A DNA stretch of 64,000 nt from a virus. Below, in pieces: positions 25,787 through 34,035 of the stretch (the stretch's first letter is position 1; each line of letters starts with the position of its first letter). The DNA is taken from IMG/VR virus record IMGVR_UViG_3300021425_000032, positions 1 to 64,000 of that record, one strand, 5' to 3'. The translations under genes were made by a program, and so were the position numbers. The notes beneath the pieces are model-generated. The model worked only from the letters and a program-made list of their open reading frames with translations. It had not been told where the DNA came from and ran no database searches.

Positions 25787-26650
25787 ATGAATATGAAAGA
25801 TATGATTCAGCGTATGACAGATATCGAAGCTGAAAAACAACAATTAAATGAAAACGAAGCAGGTATGCCACCTATGGGTGCGCCAATGAGTGCTCCAGCA
25901 ATGGACCAAGGTAATCCTGTAACAATTAATGTATCAATGAATGCTAGTGGTAAAGAACATGTAGCAGACTTACTAGACATGATGAAAAACGCAGGTCTAA
26001 ATGATGCAGAACCAGTAAGTGCAAAAACACTTTCACCACGTTTAGATATGGAACGTTTAGCAGGTATTATGGATGATCCAAAAATTCCTGGTAAAGATGA
26101 CGTTGAAGGCGACAAAGATTTAAAACAAGCACATTGTAATGATATAGAAAACGACGATGAGCCAGTAGAAGAATTTGCTAACTCACCTGAAGGGTCAGCA
26201 GGCGATCCGGAATACAAAGATCATCACCATATGACAAAAGATTTAAGTGGTGGTATTAACCGTAAGAAGAAACAATACAAGGCTGCACAGCCAGGCGATA
26301 ATGCAATGGCTATGGAAGACATTAAATCACACTTGTATAACTTGCTTGCTGAAAAGAAAGCAAAACCAGACTACATTGATATTGACGGCGATGGCGACAA
26401 AAAAGAGCCAATGAAGAAAGCAGTCAAAGATAAAAAAGCAAAGAAAACAAACGAAGCCAAAAAAGAGTTTGAAAAAACTGGTCAAGATGGCGACGGTTCA
26501 AAAACATTTGACGAAGCAGGTTGCAAATCTGAAATGAAAAAATTAGATGCAAGCGGCTGTGCTAAACACGAAATGTATGAAAAAATGAAGAAAAAATATG
26601 GTTGCGATAAAGGAACTTTTGAAAAACTATATGCTTCATCATGCAGTTAA
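25787..26650 (+). CDS. Conserved acidic virion-associated protein
   Basis: A 287-residue, very charged, probably disordered protein. It begins with a short helix, then a Met/Pro-rich segment, a middle segment with LSPRLDMERLAGIMDDP, and a Lys/Asp-rich C-terminal half containing DYIDIDGDGDKKEPMKKA, which looks like an EF-hand-type Asp loop and recurs in marine phage structural proteins. Four late Cys (CKSE, GCAKHE, GCDKG, SCS) are conserved-looking. Two bases separate it from the gene before, and a terminator follows. Confidence 0.6.
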   Translation: MNMKDMIQRMTDIEAEKQQLNENEAGMPPMGAPMSAPAMDQGNPVTINVSMNASGKEHVADLLDMMKNAGLNDAEPVSAKTLSPRLDMERLAGIMDDPKIPGKDDVEGDKDLKQAHCNDIENDDEPVEEFANSPEGSAGDPEYKDHHHMTKDLSGGINRKKKQYKAAQPGDNAMAMEDIKSHLYNLLAEKKAKPDYIDIDGDGDKKEPMKKAVKDKKAKKTNEAKKEFEKTGQDGDGSKTFDEAGCKSEMKKLDASGCAKHEMYEKMKKKYGCDKGTFEKLYASSCS

Positions 26651-26683
26651 AACTAATAAATTATAAAGCTCTCTAAAAACTCA

Positions 26684-26710
26684 AATAGCGACTTAGGTCG
26701 CTATTTTTTT
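26684..26710 (+). terminator. Rho-independent terminator
   Basis: Perfect 9-bp stem AATAGCGAC / GTCGCTATT with TTAG loop and a run of seven T residues, directly before the gp17 promoter. Confidence 0.92.
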
Positions 26711-26711
26711 C

Positions 26712-26719
26712 ACTAAATA
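26712..26719 (+). promoter_or_regulatory. Late promoter ACTAAATA (gp17), leaderless geometry
   Basis: CTAAATA ends five bases before the gp17 ATG, immediately after the upstream terminator. No Shine-Dalgarno can fit between promoter and start. Confidence 0.75.
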
Positions 26720-26724
26720 TTAAT

Positions 26725-28308
26725 ATGGCAACTAAGAGTTTAGATGGTGTTCTCACCAAGAAAGCAAATCAGAAAGAAACGTTTACCGAGGTTCAAATTG
26801 AAGACCTTGCTAAATGTATGGACCCTGACACAGGATACCTTTACTTTGCAAAAAAGTTTGCGTATATTCAACACCCTGTAAAAGGTAAATTGTTGTTTGA
26901 TCCATACGAATATCAACTTGGTCTTATGGACAGTTATCATAGGTTTAGATTTAACATCAACATGATGCCTAGACAAACAGGCAAAACTACATGTGCTAGT
27001 ATCTATCTTGCTTGGTATGCAATGTTTAATCCAGATCAAACTATTCTTGTAGCGGCACACAAGTACACAGGCGCCCAAGAGATTATGGCACGTATACGTT
27101 ACGTATATGAAATGTGTCCAGATCATATAAGAGCAGGCGTTACATCATACAATAAAGGCTCAATTGAATTTGAGAACGGTAGTAGAATTGTAAGCCAAAC
27201 AACTACTGGAAACACTGGACGTGGTATGTCTATATCATTACTATACTGTGATGAGTTTGCATTTGTGCAACCTAATATTGCAGAAGAATTTTGGACTTCA
27301 ATATCACCTACACTAGCAACAGGTGGTCGTGCTATTATTACTAGTACACCTAACAGTGATGAAGATACATTTGCTATGATTTGGAAACAAGCAGAAGATA
27401 AATTTGACGAGCATGGTAACGAACAAGAATTGGGTATAAACGGATTTCATAGCTTTGTTGCTCAATGGGACGAACATCCTGATCGTGATGAAGAATGGAG
27501 AGAAGCAGAAATTGGTCGTATTGGTGAAGAAAAATTTAGACGCGAATACGGTTGTGAATTCTTAGTATTTGACGAGACATTAATATCAAGTATACATCTT
27601 GCTGCTATGGAAGGTCAAAGTCCTATATTAAATATGGGGCAAACACGTTGGTATAAAAAACCTACATCAGAATATACATATGCTGTTGCACTTGACCCTA
27701 GTATGGGTACAGGTGGAGACTATGCCGCAATACAAGTGTTCGAGTTACCTAGTTATACACAGGTAGCAGAATGGCAACACAATACTACAGCAATACCAGG
27801 ACAAATAAGAGTACTAGCAGATATATGCAAGTACATACAAACTGAAACAAAAAACGAAAACGGTGTTTATTGGTCAGTAGAAAACAACGGTATTGGAGAA
27901 GCGGCACTAATCGTTATAAACGATTTTGGGGAAGAGAATATTCCAGGACTATTTGTGTCTGAACCTATTCGAAAAGGACATGTGCGTAAATTCCGTAAAG
28001 GATTTAATACAACACATGGTACAAAAATAACAGCATGTAGTAGACTTAAAACAATGATTGAAAACGACAAAATGATTGTACATAGTAAACCATTGTTATC
28101 TGAACTAAAGGCCTTTGTTGCCACAGGTTCTAGTTTCCAAGCAAAAGTAGGACATCATGATGATTTAATATCAGCAACGTTACTTGCTATAAGAATGATG
28201 GCTGTACTTAAAGACTGGGATCCTAGAATCTATAATACATTTAATCAGGCAGAAGATTTAGAGGATTATGAACCACCAATGCCAATCTTCGTTAGTAGCA
28301 ACTATTGA
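26725..28308 (+). CDS. gp17: Terminase large subunit gp17
   Basis: A 527-residue DNA-packaging motor. The ATPase domain has Walker A PRQTGKTT (82-89), Walker B LLYCDEF near 173, and coupling motif TSTPN. The C-terminal RNase H-like nuclease domain shows ALDPSMGTGGDYAA (metal Asp), ENNGIGEA and HDDLISATLLA. It uses ATP to drive DNA into the prohead and cuts headful concatemers, docking on the portal. T4 gp17 is 610 residues; this one lacks part of the N- and C-terminal extensions. It has no room for a ribosome-binding site. Confidence 0.97.
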   Translation: MATKSLDGVLTKKANQKETFTEVQIEDLAKCMDPDTGYLYFAKKFAYIQHPVKGKLLFDPYEYQLGLMDSYHRFRFNINMMPRQTGKTTCASIYLAWYAMFNPDQTILVAAHKYTGAQEIMARIRYVYEMCPDHIRAGVTSYNKGSIEFENGSRIVSQTTTGNTGRGMSISLLYCDEFAFVQPNIAEEFWTSISPTLATGGRAIITSTPNSDEDTFAMIWKQAEDKFDEHGNEQELGINGFHSFVAQWDEHPDRDEEWREAEIGRIGEEKFRREYGCEFLVFDETLISSIHLAAMEGQSPILNMGQTRWYKKPTSEYTYAVALDPSMGTGGDYAAIQVFELPSYTQVAEWQHNTTAIPGQIRVLADICKYIQTETKNENGVYWSVENNGIGEAALIVINDFGEENIPGLFVSEPIRKGHVRKFRKGFNTTHGTKITACSRLKTMIENDKMIVHSKPLLSELKAFVATGSSFQAKVGHHDDLISATLLAIRMMAVLKDWDPRIYNTFNQAEDLEDYEPPMPIFVSSNY

Positions 28309-28314
28309 TAAATA
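28307..28314 (+). promoter_or_regulatory. Late promoter GATAAATA, leaderless geometry
   Basis: GATAAATA at the very end of gp17 (its TGA lies within the motif), four bases before ATG 28319. Confidence 0.7.
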
Positions 28315-28318
28315 CAAT

Positions 28319-30376
28319 ATGCAGAATATAGATATCATAGCAGAAGAATTGTTTTCAAAAATCAGAGGTAGATTCCCTGGTGTAACAATTGGTGACGAAG
28401 CAGGTAATGTAACACAAGAACCTAAACAAGCAAGATTCTTTGAATTTCCGTTTAGAGAAGCAGACGCTGATGTAGGTAAAGTAAGCATAACACTATCAGA
28501 AGAAGATGGTGTTGTTGTTATGCACAATAAAGACGTAGCAGAAAACAACGTAAGCAAAAGTACATGGTATGATTTCTTAAAAGAATTAAGACAGTTTAGC
28601 AAAAAACGTTTGTTAAATTTTACAACTAGAGACATAACAAAGTCAAACTTAGAGAAAAGAGACTATAAATATCTTGCACAGCGATCCGGAGATAGCAACA
28701 TGACAGAATCAAAATTATATGGCACATCTAAGATAAGTTATCAAGATGTTGGAGAAGCCAGACTAATAATTAAACATAACGAAAGTATTGACCAAACTTC
28801 ACCCACAGGACGTAATAGAAGCATTGGTAAAATATATGTAGAATCACCACAAGGTGAACGCTTCTTGTATCCATACAAACATTTAAGTGGTGCAAGAGCA
28901 ATGGCTCGTCACGTTGCAGAAGGCGGTAATGCTTATGATGATTTTGGTAAGCATATTACAAGCCTAAGCGAAGAATTAGCAAAACTTAGAAAGTTCAAAA
29001 ATTACATGGGTCGCTCTAGTGTAATGGCAGAAAGTCTAAGTGAATACATGGATGTTGTTAAAAATCGTGTTGCAACAGTAAAGAAAACAATAGAAGGATT
29101 GCAAAAACCTAACTACTACAAAGAAGCATTTGAATCATTTGAAACAACTGTACTAGAAGAAGTTCCAAGTGACGTAGCAGACAATTGGGTAGAGCAACTT
29201 ACTATTAAACAGTTCAATGAAGAATTAAAAGATGTGTTTCCTTACATCTATAAACTAGTAAGTGAAGCAACTAAAGCACAAACTATTTCGCCAGAAGACT
29301 TAGTAAAAGAAGCAAAAGCAGATCCTGAAGTTGTAGCAAAGTTTGCTGATATTGCTGACAGCCAGCGTTCATATTATATTATGAAGTGGGCAGAGAAAAA
29401 AGGTATCGACGGTGACGAAGCAATGGAACTTGCTGGTTACGAGCGTGGTGATTACATGGGAGCAGGATCTTACATGTGGAACTACGTTGGTGAAGAAATG
29501 CAAGAAAAGGGCGCAATCAAAGACAAATATCTAAAGACAAAAGAAGAAGCAGATTTAGAAAATGGCTTTGAAGAGATGATGGGCCAGTTTGCAGATGAAA
29601 GTTTTGATCCAGCAATGGAGCCAAGCAGACAAGCTGAACTAGCAGACGAATTAATGACAGCATATGAAAAAGGTGGCGAAGAAGAATTAGCAAAAGCAAT
29701 GGGTCTAAGCATAGAAGAATTAGACCAAGAAATAAATGAGTACGGCATGGAACACGGCTTACACGCTGACGACGATAGAGATGATATTATCCAAGGCGTT
29801 ATTGAACAAATGATCGATAATATGGACGAAGGTAACACTAACGAAGGCATGGGTATAATGAGTGCATTAGATGCTATTTTGAAGAAAGATCCAGGCGACG
29901 AAGGTATCGGTTATGTGTTTGACAAATTTGCAAGCAGAATGTCTGATGAAGATGCAGATGAACTTGCAAAACAATTAGCAGAATTTTATCCAGAATGGTA
30001 CGAACTCCACTATCAACACGAAGGCAATGCATACGCACACGCTGTAAAGAAAGCCAAAATGAATGGCAAGAAAAAAGGCGATAAGATAGACGGTCCAGAC
30101 GGCGACGAAATAACACTTGAAAAGGACGAAAAGACACCATTAGGCGAATTCATACTTTCATACTACGATAGAGAAACAGGCGAATTTCCAAAAGGCGAAA
30201 CAGCAGTACTAACTATGGTAGAAAAAGATTACGGTGAAGAGTTTATTGAACCAGCAAAAACTTTCATCGAAAAAGTCAATCAAACTTTTGAAGAGTTTCA
30301 AATGAGAGTAAATCCTCAACAAATGGAAACAGACTCAGAGTATGATCGAATGAGAGAATTAGCGGGACTTCGTTAA
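28319..30376 (+). CDS. Large conserved marine phage protein, function unknown
   Basis: A 685-residue acidic protein. I chose ATG 28319 because the late promoter ends four bases before it; a longer in-frame start would overlap gp17. Residues 1-280 are mixed alpha/beta; the segment QTSPTGRNRSIGKIYVESPQGERFLYPYKHLSGARAMARHVAEGGNAYDDFGKHI stands out as conserved-looking. The rest is helical and Glu/Asp-rich, with a Lys-rich NGKKKGDKIDGPDGDEI segment near 600. Placement after terminase suggests a packaged or virion protein, but no family function is known to me. Confidence 0.65.
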   Translation: MQNIDIIAEELFSKIRGRFPGVTIGDEAGNVTQEPKQARFFEFPFREADADVGKVSITLSEEDGVVVMHNKDVAENNVSKSTWYDFLKELRQFSKKRLLNFTTRDITKSNLEKRDYKYLAQRSGDSNMTESKLYGTSKISYQDVGEARLIIKHNESIDQTSPTGRNRSIGKIYVESPQGERFLYPYKHLSGARAMARHVAEGGNAYDDFGKHITSLSEELAKLRKFKNYMGRSSVMAESLSEYMDVVKNRVATVKKTIEGLQKPNYYKEAFESFETTVLEEVPSDVADNWVEQLTIKQFNEELKDVFPYIYKLVSEATKAQTISPEDLVKEAKADPEVVAKFADIADSQRSYYIMKWAEKKGIDGDEAMELAGYERGDYMGAGSYMWNYVGEEMQEKGAIKDKYLKTKEEADLENGFEEMMGQFADESFDPAMEPSRQAELADELMTAYEKGGEEELAKAMGLSIEELDQEINEYGMEHGLHADDDRDDIIQGVIEQMIDNMDEGNTNEGMGIMSALDAILKKDPGDEGIGYVFDKFASRMSDEDADELAKQLAEFYPEWYELHYQHEGNAYAHAVKKAKMNGKKKGDKIDGPDGDEITLEKDEKTPLGEFILSYYDRETGEFPKGETAVLTMVEKDYGEEFIEPAKTFIEKVNQTFEEFQMRVNPQQMETDSEYDRMRELAGLR

Positions 30377-30404
30377 TTTTTTCACTTTAAAGTCAAAAAA
30401 ACAC

Positions 30405-30433
30405 TTGACTTTATAAATATATGAGTGTAACAT
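30405..30433 (+). promoter_or_regulatory. Sigma-70-like promoter (gp32)
   Basis: TTGACT, 17-base spacer, TAACAT. It overlaps a late promoter (30412-30419), so gp32 may be expressed both early and late. Confidence 0.5.
30412..30419 (+). promoter_or_regulatory. Late promoter TATAAATA (exact T4 consensus)
   Basis: TATAAATA, identical to the T4 late consensus, 79 bases before the gp32 start. A second candidate, CATAAATA, lies at 30462-30469. Confidence 0.6.
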
Positions 30434-30451
30434 GTAATACATGTGTTATAC
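30427..30451 (+). repeat. Near-palindrome in gp32 leader
   Basis: ACATGT-AAT-ACATGT at the core (30431-30445), with flanking TA and GTTATA, lies in the leader region of gp32. T4 gp32 mRNA is autoregulated by an upstream RNA structure, so this may be an analogous element; that is inference. Confidence 0.5.
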
Positions 30452-30461
30452 TTTTTAGGCA

Positions 30462-30469
30462 CATAAATA
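30462..30469 (+). promoter_or_regulatory. Late promoter CATAAATA (gp32)
   Basis: CATAAATA 29 bases before the gp32 ATG, leaving room for the AGGAGG ribosome-binding site. Confidence 0.5.
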
Positions 30470-30498
30470 ACCATAAAGGCATATAGGAGGCATAAATT

Positions 30499-31497
30499 AT
30501 GGCATCATTAGCAGAAATCCGAGCAAAGCTCAAACAACAAGAAGCCAATACTGGCGGAAACAGAGGTCCAAGCGGCCCGAACCCAATTTACCCATTTTGG
30601 AATATGAAAGAAGGCGAGAGTTCAACTCTACGTTTCCTTCCTGACGGTAACCCAGATAACACATTTTTCTGGGCAGAACGTTTGATGATCAAACTTCCAT
30701 TTGCTGGTGTAAAAGGCGAAACAGACTCACGTCCTGTACAAGTACAAATTCCATGTATGGAAATGTATGGCGAAACCTGTAACATTCTTAACGAAGTACG
30801 TGGTTGGTTTAAAGATCCAAGTCTAGAAGACATGGGTAGAAAGTATTGGAAAAAGCGTTCATACGTATTCCAAGGCTTTGTAACTGACAATCCAATTGCC
30901 GATGACGAAGCACCTGAAAATCCAATCAGACGTTTTATTATTGGACCACAAATCTTCCAAATCATCAAGCAAGCATTGATGGACCCAGACATGGAAGAAT
31001 TGCCAACAGATTACACAGCAGGTGTAGACTTCCGTCTTAACAAAACTAGCAAAGGTGGTTATGCAGATTATTCCACGTCAACATGGGCTCGTAGAGAGCG
31101 TCCATTAGGCGATGCTGAAATGAATGCTGTAAACACACATGGCTTGTTTAATCTAAGTGACTTTTTACCTAAGAAGCCAGATGAGACGGCTGTCAAAGTT
31201 ATGCAAGAGATGTTTGAAGCATCAGTAGACGGCGAAGCGTATGACGCAGAACGTTGGAGTCAATACTTCCGTCCTGCAGGTATGCAAGCACGTACAGGTG
31301 ATCCGCAAGTAGCGGCAAGCCCAGCGGCAACAGCAACATCTCGTTCACCAGAGCCAGTAGCAGAGGCTGCACCAGCAGCACCAGCGCCGGCACCTGAACC
31401 AGTAGCAGAAGCAGCACCAGCTGCAGAAGCAACTCCTGCACCTGAAGGTAATGCAAGTGACATACTTGCAATGATTCGTAGCAGACAGAATCAGTAA
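30499..31497 (+). CDS. gp32: Single-stranded DNA-binding protein gp32
   Basis: A 332-residue SSB. The basic N-terminus (SLAEIRAKLKQQEAN) matches the T4 gp32 cooperativity region, followed by YPFWNMKEGESSTLRFLPDG and the OB-fold core with PCMEMYGETCNI (Cys residues in the zinc-site region), KKRSYVFQGFV and NPIRRFIIG. The C-terminal 100 residues are Ala/Pro/Glu-rich (EPVAEAAPAAPAPAPE), an acidic tail that recruits replication proteins. It has the strongest ribosome-binding site in the window (AGGAGG), as expected for a stoichiometric protein. uvsX follows after a structured intergenic region. Confidence 0.95.
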   Translation: MASLAEIRAKLKQQEANTGGNRGPSGPNPIYPFWNMKEGESSTLRFLPDGNPDNTFFWAERLMIKLPFAGVKGETDSRPVQVQIPCMEMYGETCNILNEVRGWFKDPSLEDMGRKYWKKRSYVFQGFVTDNPIADDEAPENPIRRFIIGPQIFQIIKQALMDPDMEELPTDYTAGVDFRLNKTSKGGYADYSTSTWARRERPLGDAEMNAVNTHGLFNLSDFLPKKPDETAVKVMQEMFEASVDGEAYDAERWSQYFRPAGMQARTGDPQVAASPAATATSRSPEPVAEAAPAAPAPAPEPVAEAAPAAEATPAPEGNASDILAMIRSRQNQ

Positions 31498-31504
31498 TAA
31501 AATA

Positions 31505-31576
31505 TGCTTCTACTAGTTAACCCGGATACAGAGATTCACGGTTTACCTGTCAACGTACCAAACACTAGTAGAAGCA
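31505..31576 (+). ncRNA. Structured intergenic element between gp32 and uvsX
   Basis: A perfect 13-bp inverted repeat (TGCTTCTACTAGT at 31505-31517 and ACTAGTAGAAGCA at 31564-31576) encloses 46 bases that contain a second possible stem (AACCCG with CGGTTT). No T-run follows, and a normal ribosome-binding site for uvsX lies 16 bases on. It looks like an RNA structure that controls read-through, processing or stability of the gp32-uvsX message. No known riboswitch class recognised. Confidence 0.65.
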
Positions 31577-31598
31577 AAACTTTCATATAGGAGATATA

Positions 31599-32669
31599 AT
31601 GGCTAAATCATTTGACGTAAGTAAATTTAGAAAAGACTTAACAAAGTCTATTCAAGGCATGAGTAGTGGCTTTAACGATCCTACAGATTGGGTAAGCACA
31701 GGCTCTTATGCACTTAACTATCTTATTAGTGGTGACTTTAACAAAGGTGTTCCGCTAGGTAAGGTAACAGTGTTTGCAGGCGAATCTGGTGCAGGTAAAA
31801 GTTATTTTGCAGCAGGTAATATTGTAAGACACGCACAAGAACAAGGCATCTATGTAGTTTTAATTGACTCTGAAAATGCACTTGATCAAGCATGGTTAGA
31901 AGCACTAGGTGTTGACTGTGACGAATCAAAACTACTTAAATTAAGCATGAGTATGATTGACGATGTTGCAAAAACTATTTCAACGTTTATGGCAGACTAC
32001 AAAGCAATGGATGAAGATGATCGTCCTAAAGTATTGTTTGTAATTGATTCGTTGGGTATGTTGTTAACACCAACAGATGTTGATCAGTTTAACAAAGGTG
32101 ATATGAAAGGTGACATGGGTCGTAAGCCCAAGGCACTAACAGCACTTGTTAGAAATACTGTTAACATGATTGGTGCTCACAACGTAGGACTTGTTTGTAC
32201 TAACCACACTTATGCATCGCAGGATATGTTTGATCCAGATGACAAAATAAGTGGCGGACAGGGCTTTATATACGCTTCTAGTATTGTTGTAGCAATGAAG
32301 AAGTTAAAGCTCAAAGAAGATGCAGACGGTAATAAAATCAGCGAAGTTATGGGTATCCGTGCTGGCTGTAAAGTAATGAAAACACGTTACGCAAAACCGT
32401 TTGAAGGTGTACAAGTAAAGATTCCTTACGAGACAGGAATGAATCCTTACAGTGGCATCGTAGAACTTTTTGAAAAGAAAGGTGTCATCGAAAAACAAGG
32501 TAACAGACTAAAGTATGTTACTACTGACGGAGAAGAAATCCTAGAATACCGCAAGAACTGGACCGGTGAACTATTAGACAAAGTAATGTCTGATTACGCT
32601 GTAAAAGAGTCAACTGTGGTAAATACCTCTGAAGCAGACGAACTAGAAGAAGCTGTAACAGAGGAGTAA
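31599..32669 (+). CDS. uvsX: RecA-like recombinase UvsX
   Basis: A 356-residue strand-exchange ATPase. Walker A is GESGAGKS (61-68), Walker B VLFVIDSLG near 150, and the DNA-binding loop L2 region follows CTNHTYASQDMFDPDDKISGGQG. Length is close to T4 UvsX (391). It loads on gp32-coated single strands with help from UvsY to drive recombination-dependent replication. Ribosome-binding site AGGAG precedes the ATG. The C-terminus is acidic. Confidence 0.97.
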   Translation: MAKSFDVSKFRKDLTKSIQGMSSGFNDPTDWVSTGSYALNYLISGDFNKGVPLGKVTVFAGESGAGKSYFAAGNIVRHAQEQGIYVVLIDSENALDQAWLEALGVDCDESKLLKLSMSMIDDVAKTISTFMADYKAMDEDDRPKVLFVIDSLGMLLTPTDVDQFNKGDMKGDMGRKPKALTALVRNTVNMIGAHNVGLVCTNHTYASQDMFDPDDKISGGQGFIYASSIVVAMKKLKLKEDADGNKISEVMGIRAGCKVMKTRYAKPFEGVQVKIPYETGMNPYSGIVELFEKKGVIEKQGNRLKYVTTDGEEILEYRKNWTGELLDKVMSDYAVKESTVVNTSEADELEEAVTEE

Positions 32670-32671
32670 TT

Positions 32672-32905
32672 ATGGATTTGGAACAAGCGATTGACGTTTG
32701 GAATTTATTCAAAGAGTATGTTGACAAGAAACAGGTTGAATTAGTTGCTGAAAAGTTTGTAGATCATCTTGCCGATTATGGTGTTGATGATCAACAAATG
32801 AAAGAATTACTCGGCAACGATACACACCTTGATGAAGCAATCGGCTACTATTTAGAAATAGATAATGTAGACGATTATAATGATGAAGAGGACGAGTGGG
32901 AGTAA
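32672..32905 (+). CDS. Small acidic protein between uvsX and uvsY
   Basis: A 77-residue acidic protein (pI low; ending DDYNDEEDEWE), mostly helical, starting two bases after uvsX. It resembles small acidic regulators or DNA mimics in character only; no family recognised. Position between recombination genes suggests a link with UvsX/UvsY. Confidence 0.7.
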   Translation: MDLEQAIDVWNLFKEYVDKKQVELVAEKFVDHLADYGVDDQQMKELLGNDTHLDEAIGYYLEIDNVDDYNDEEDEWE

Positions 32906-32907
32906 GA

Positions 32908-33363
32908 ATGGGTTGGTATAGCGAAGTATCCAGAGACATTGGTAAGATTCCTGATGCTGTAGCATTCTTTGAAGCAGAATTACTTGATGCTAAAAAAGAA
33001 TGTAAGTTAACAGGTAATGTTGAAAAGGCGGCTGCTGCTATGCCAGGCATTGTTGAACACCGCTTCAATCAACTACAAGAGATTGAAGCAATACTTCATT
33101 ACTTGAACATAGAGCTACGCAGATTGCGTAGCTCTTATTTCAAAAAATATCTTGAAAATTATCAGCGAGCTCTGTCTAGCCGTGACGTTGAAAAATACGT
33201 AGACGGCGAAGCAGACGTTGTTGATTATGAAAAGATTATTAACGAATTTGCATTAATGCGTAATAAATGGTTAGGTGTTCTTAAAGCACTTGATCAGAAG
33301 CAATGGCAAATTACAAACGTAGTTAAACTACGTGTGGCTGGAATGGAAGATGCCAGCCTTTAA
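32908..33363 (+). CDS. uvsY: UvsY-like recombination mediator
   Basis: A 151-residue, helical protein (T4 UvsY is 137). The N-terminal segment (WYSEVSRDIGKIPDAVAFFEAELLDAKKECKLTG) and C-terminal RNKWLGVLKALDQKQWQITNVVKLRVAGME match the UvsY pattern, where UvsY ends with a helix that packs the heptamer. Position two genes after uvsX agrees. I start at ATG 32908 rather than the GTG-like start upstream, three bases after the previous stop. A perfect 10-bp hairpin lies inside it at 33111-33135. Confidence 0.65.
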   Translation: MGWYSEVSRDIGKIPDAVAFFEAELLDAKKECKLTGNVEKAAAAMPGIVEHRFNQLQEIEAILHYLNIELRRLRSSYFKKYLENYQRALSSRDVEKYVDGEADVVDYEKIINEFALMRNKWLGVLKALDQKQWQITNVVKLRVAGMEDASL

Positions 33364-34015
33364 AAAAGACGACGATAAACTAATTTACGAATACATTTGC
33401 GACACAGCACCAGATAACATGACAATGTTAGATGTTGGCTCACGTACAGGCAAATGGTGTAAATCGTTTGTCACAGAATTTCCTAATGCTACCTTTCATT
33501 GTTTTGAAGCATTACCAGAGCAATATGAAAGATGTGTAAATAGATTTAGAAAACATAGTAATGTTACAGTACACAACTTTGTTATAAGCAATAATTGTAA
33601 CGAAACAACTTTTTACAAAGATACAGATAGACTAGGTTGGAGTGGCTTAAGAAAACATTCCTATATGGAAAATTTTGAAACTTTAAAGTTACCTAGTAAG
33701 ACATTAGATAGTTTTTATTTAGAACCATACTTTATTAAACTTGATGTAGAAGGTGCAGAATTATTAGCATTACAAGGTGCATCGTTTACAGTTAAAACAG
33801 CAAAAGTAATTTACTTTGAATGTAACGAAATACATACAAAGGATTACTTATACGGTACTGATCAAGTGTACAATCAACTACGTAACTACGGTTTTACAGT
33901 ACATGACAAACATTTAAATGAATTAACAAAAGACGAATTTGTACATCGTACAGCAGATGCTAGACGTTATGAAGACCCAAAAGGATATGAATCTAATTTT
34001 GTAGCATTGCGTTAA
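33350..34015 (+). CDS. FkbM-family methyltransferase
   Basis: A 221-residue SAM methyltransferase. Motif I is MLDVGSRTGKW, then ATFHCFEALPEQYERC (acidic end of beta 2), and the FkbM hallmark FIKLDVEGAELLALQGA. FkbM enzymes O-methylate sugars and polyketides. Start at ATG 33350 overlaps uvsY by 14 bases; this is the first gene of the glycan island. It lies ahead of a nucleotidyltransferase and glycosyltransferase, so a glycan target is likely. Confidence 0.88.
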   Translation: MPAFKKDDDKLIYEYICDTAPDNMTMLDVGSRTGKWCKSFVTEFPNATFHCFEALPEQYERCVNRFRKHSNVTVHNFVISNNCNETTFYKDTDRLGWSGLRKHSYMENFETLKLPSKTLDSFYLEPYFIKLDVEGAELLALQGASFTVKTAKVIYFECNEIHTKDYLYGTDQVYNQLRNYGFTVHDKHLNELTKDEFVHRTADARRYEDPKGYESNFVALR

Positions 34016-34022
34016 GTGCGTA

Positions 34023-34030
34023 CATAAATA
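34023..34030 (+). promoter_or_regulatory. Late promoter CATAAATA, leaderless geometry
   Basis: CATAAATA ends five bases before ATG 34036. Confidence 0.65.
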
Positions 34031-34035
34031 TCTAT

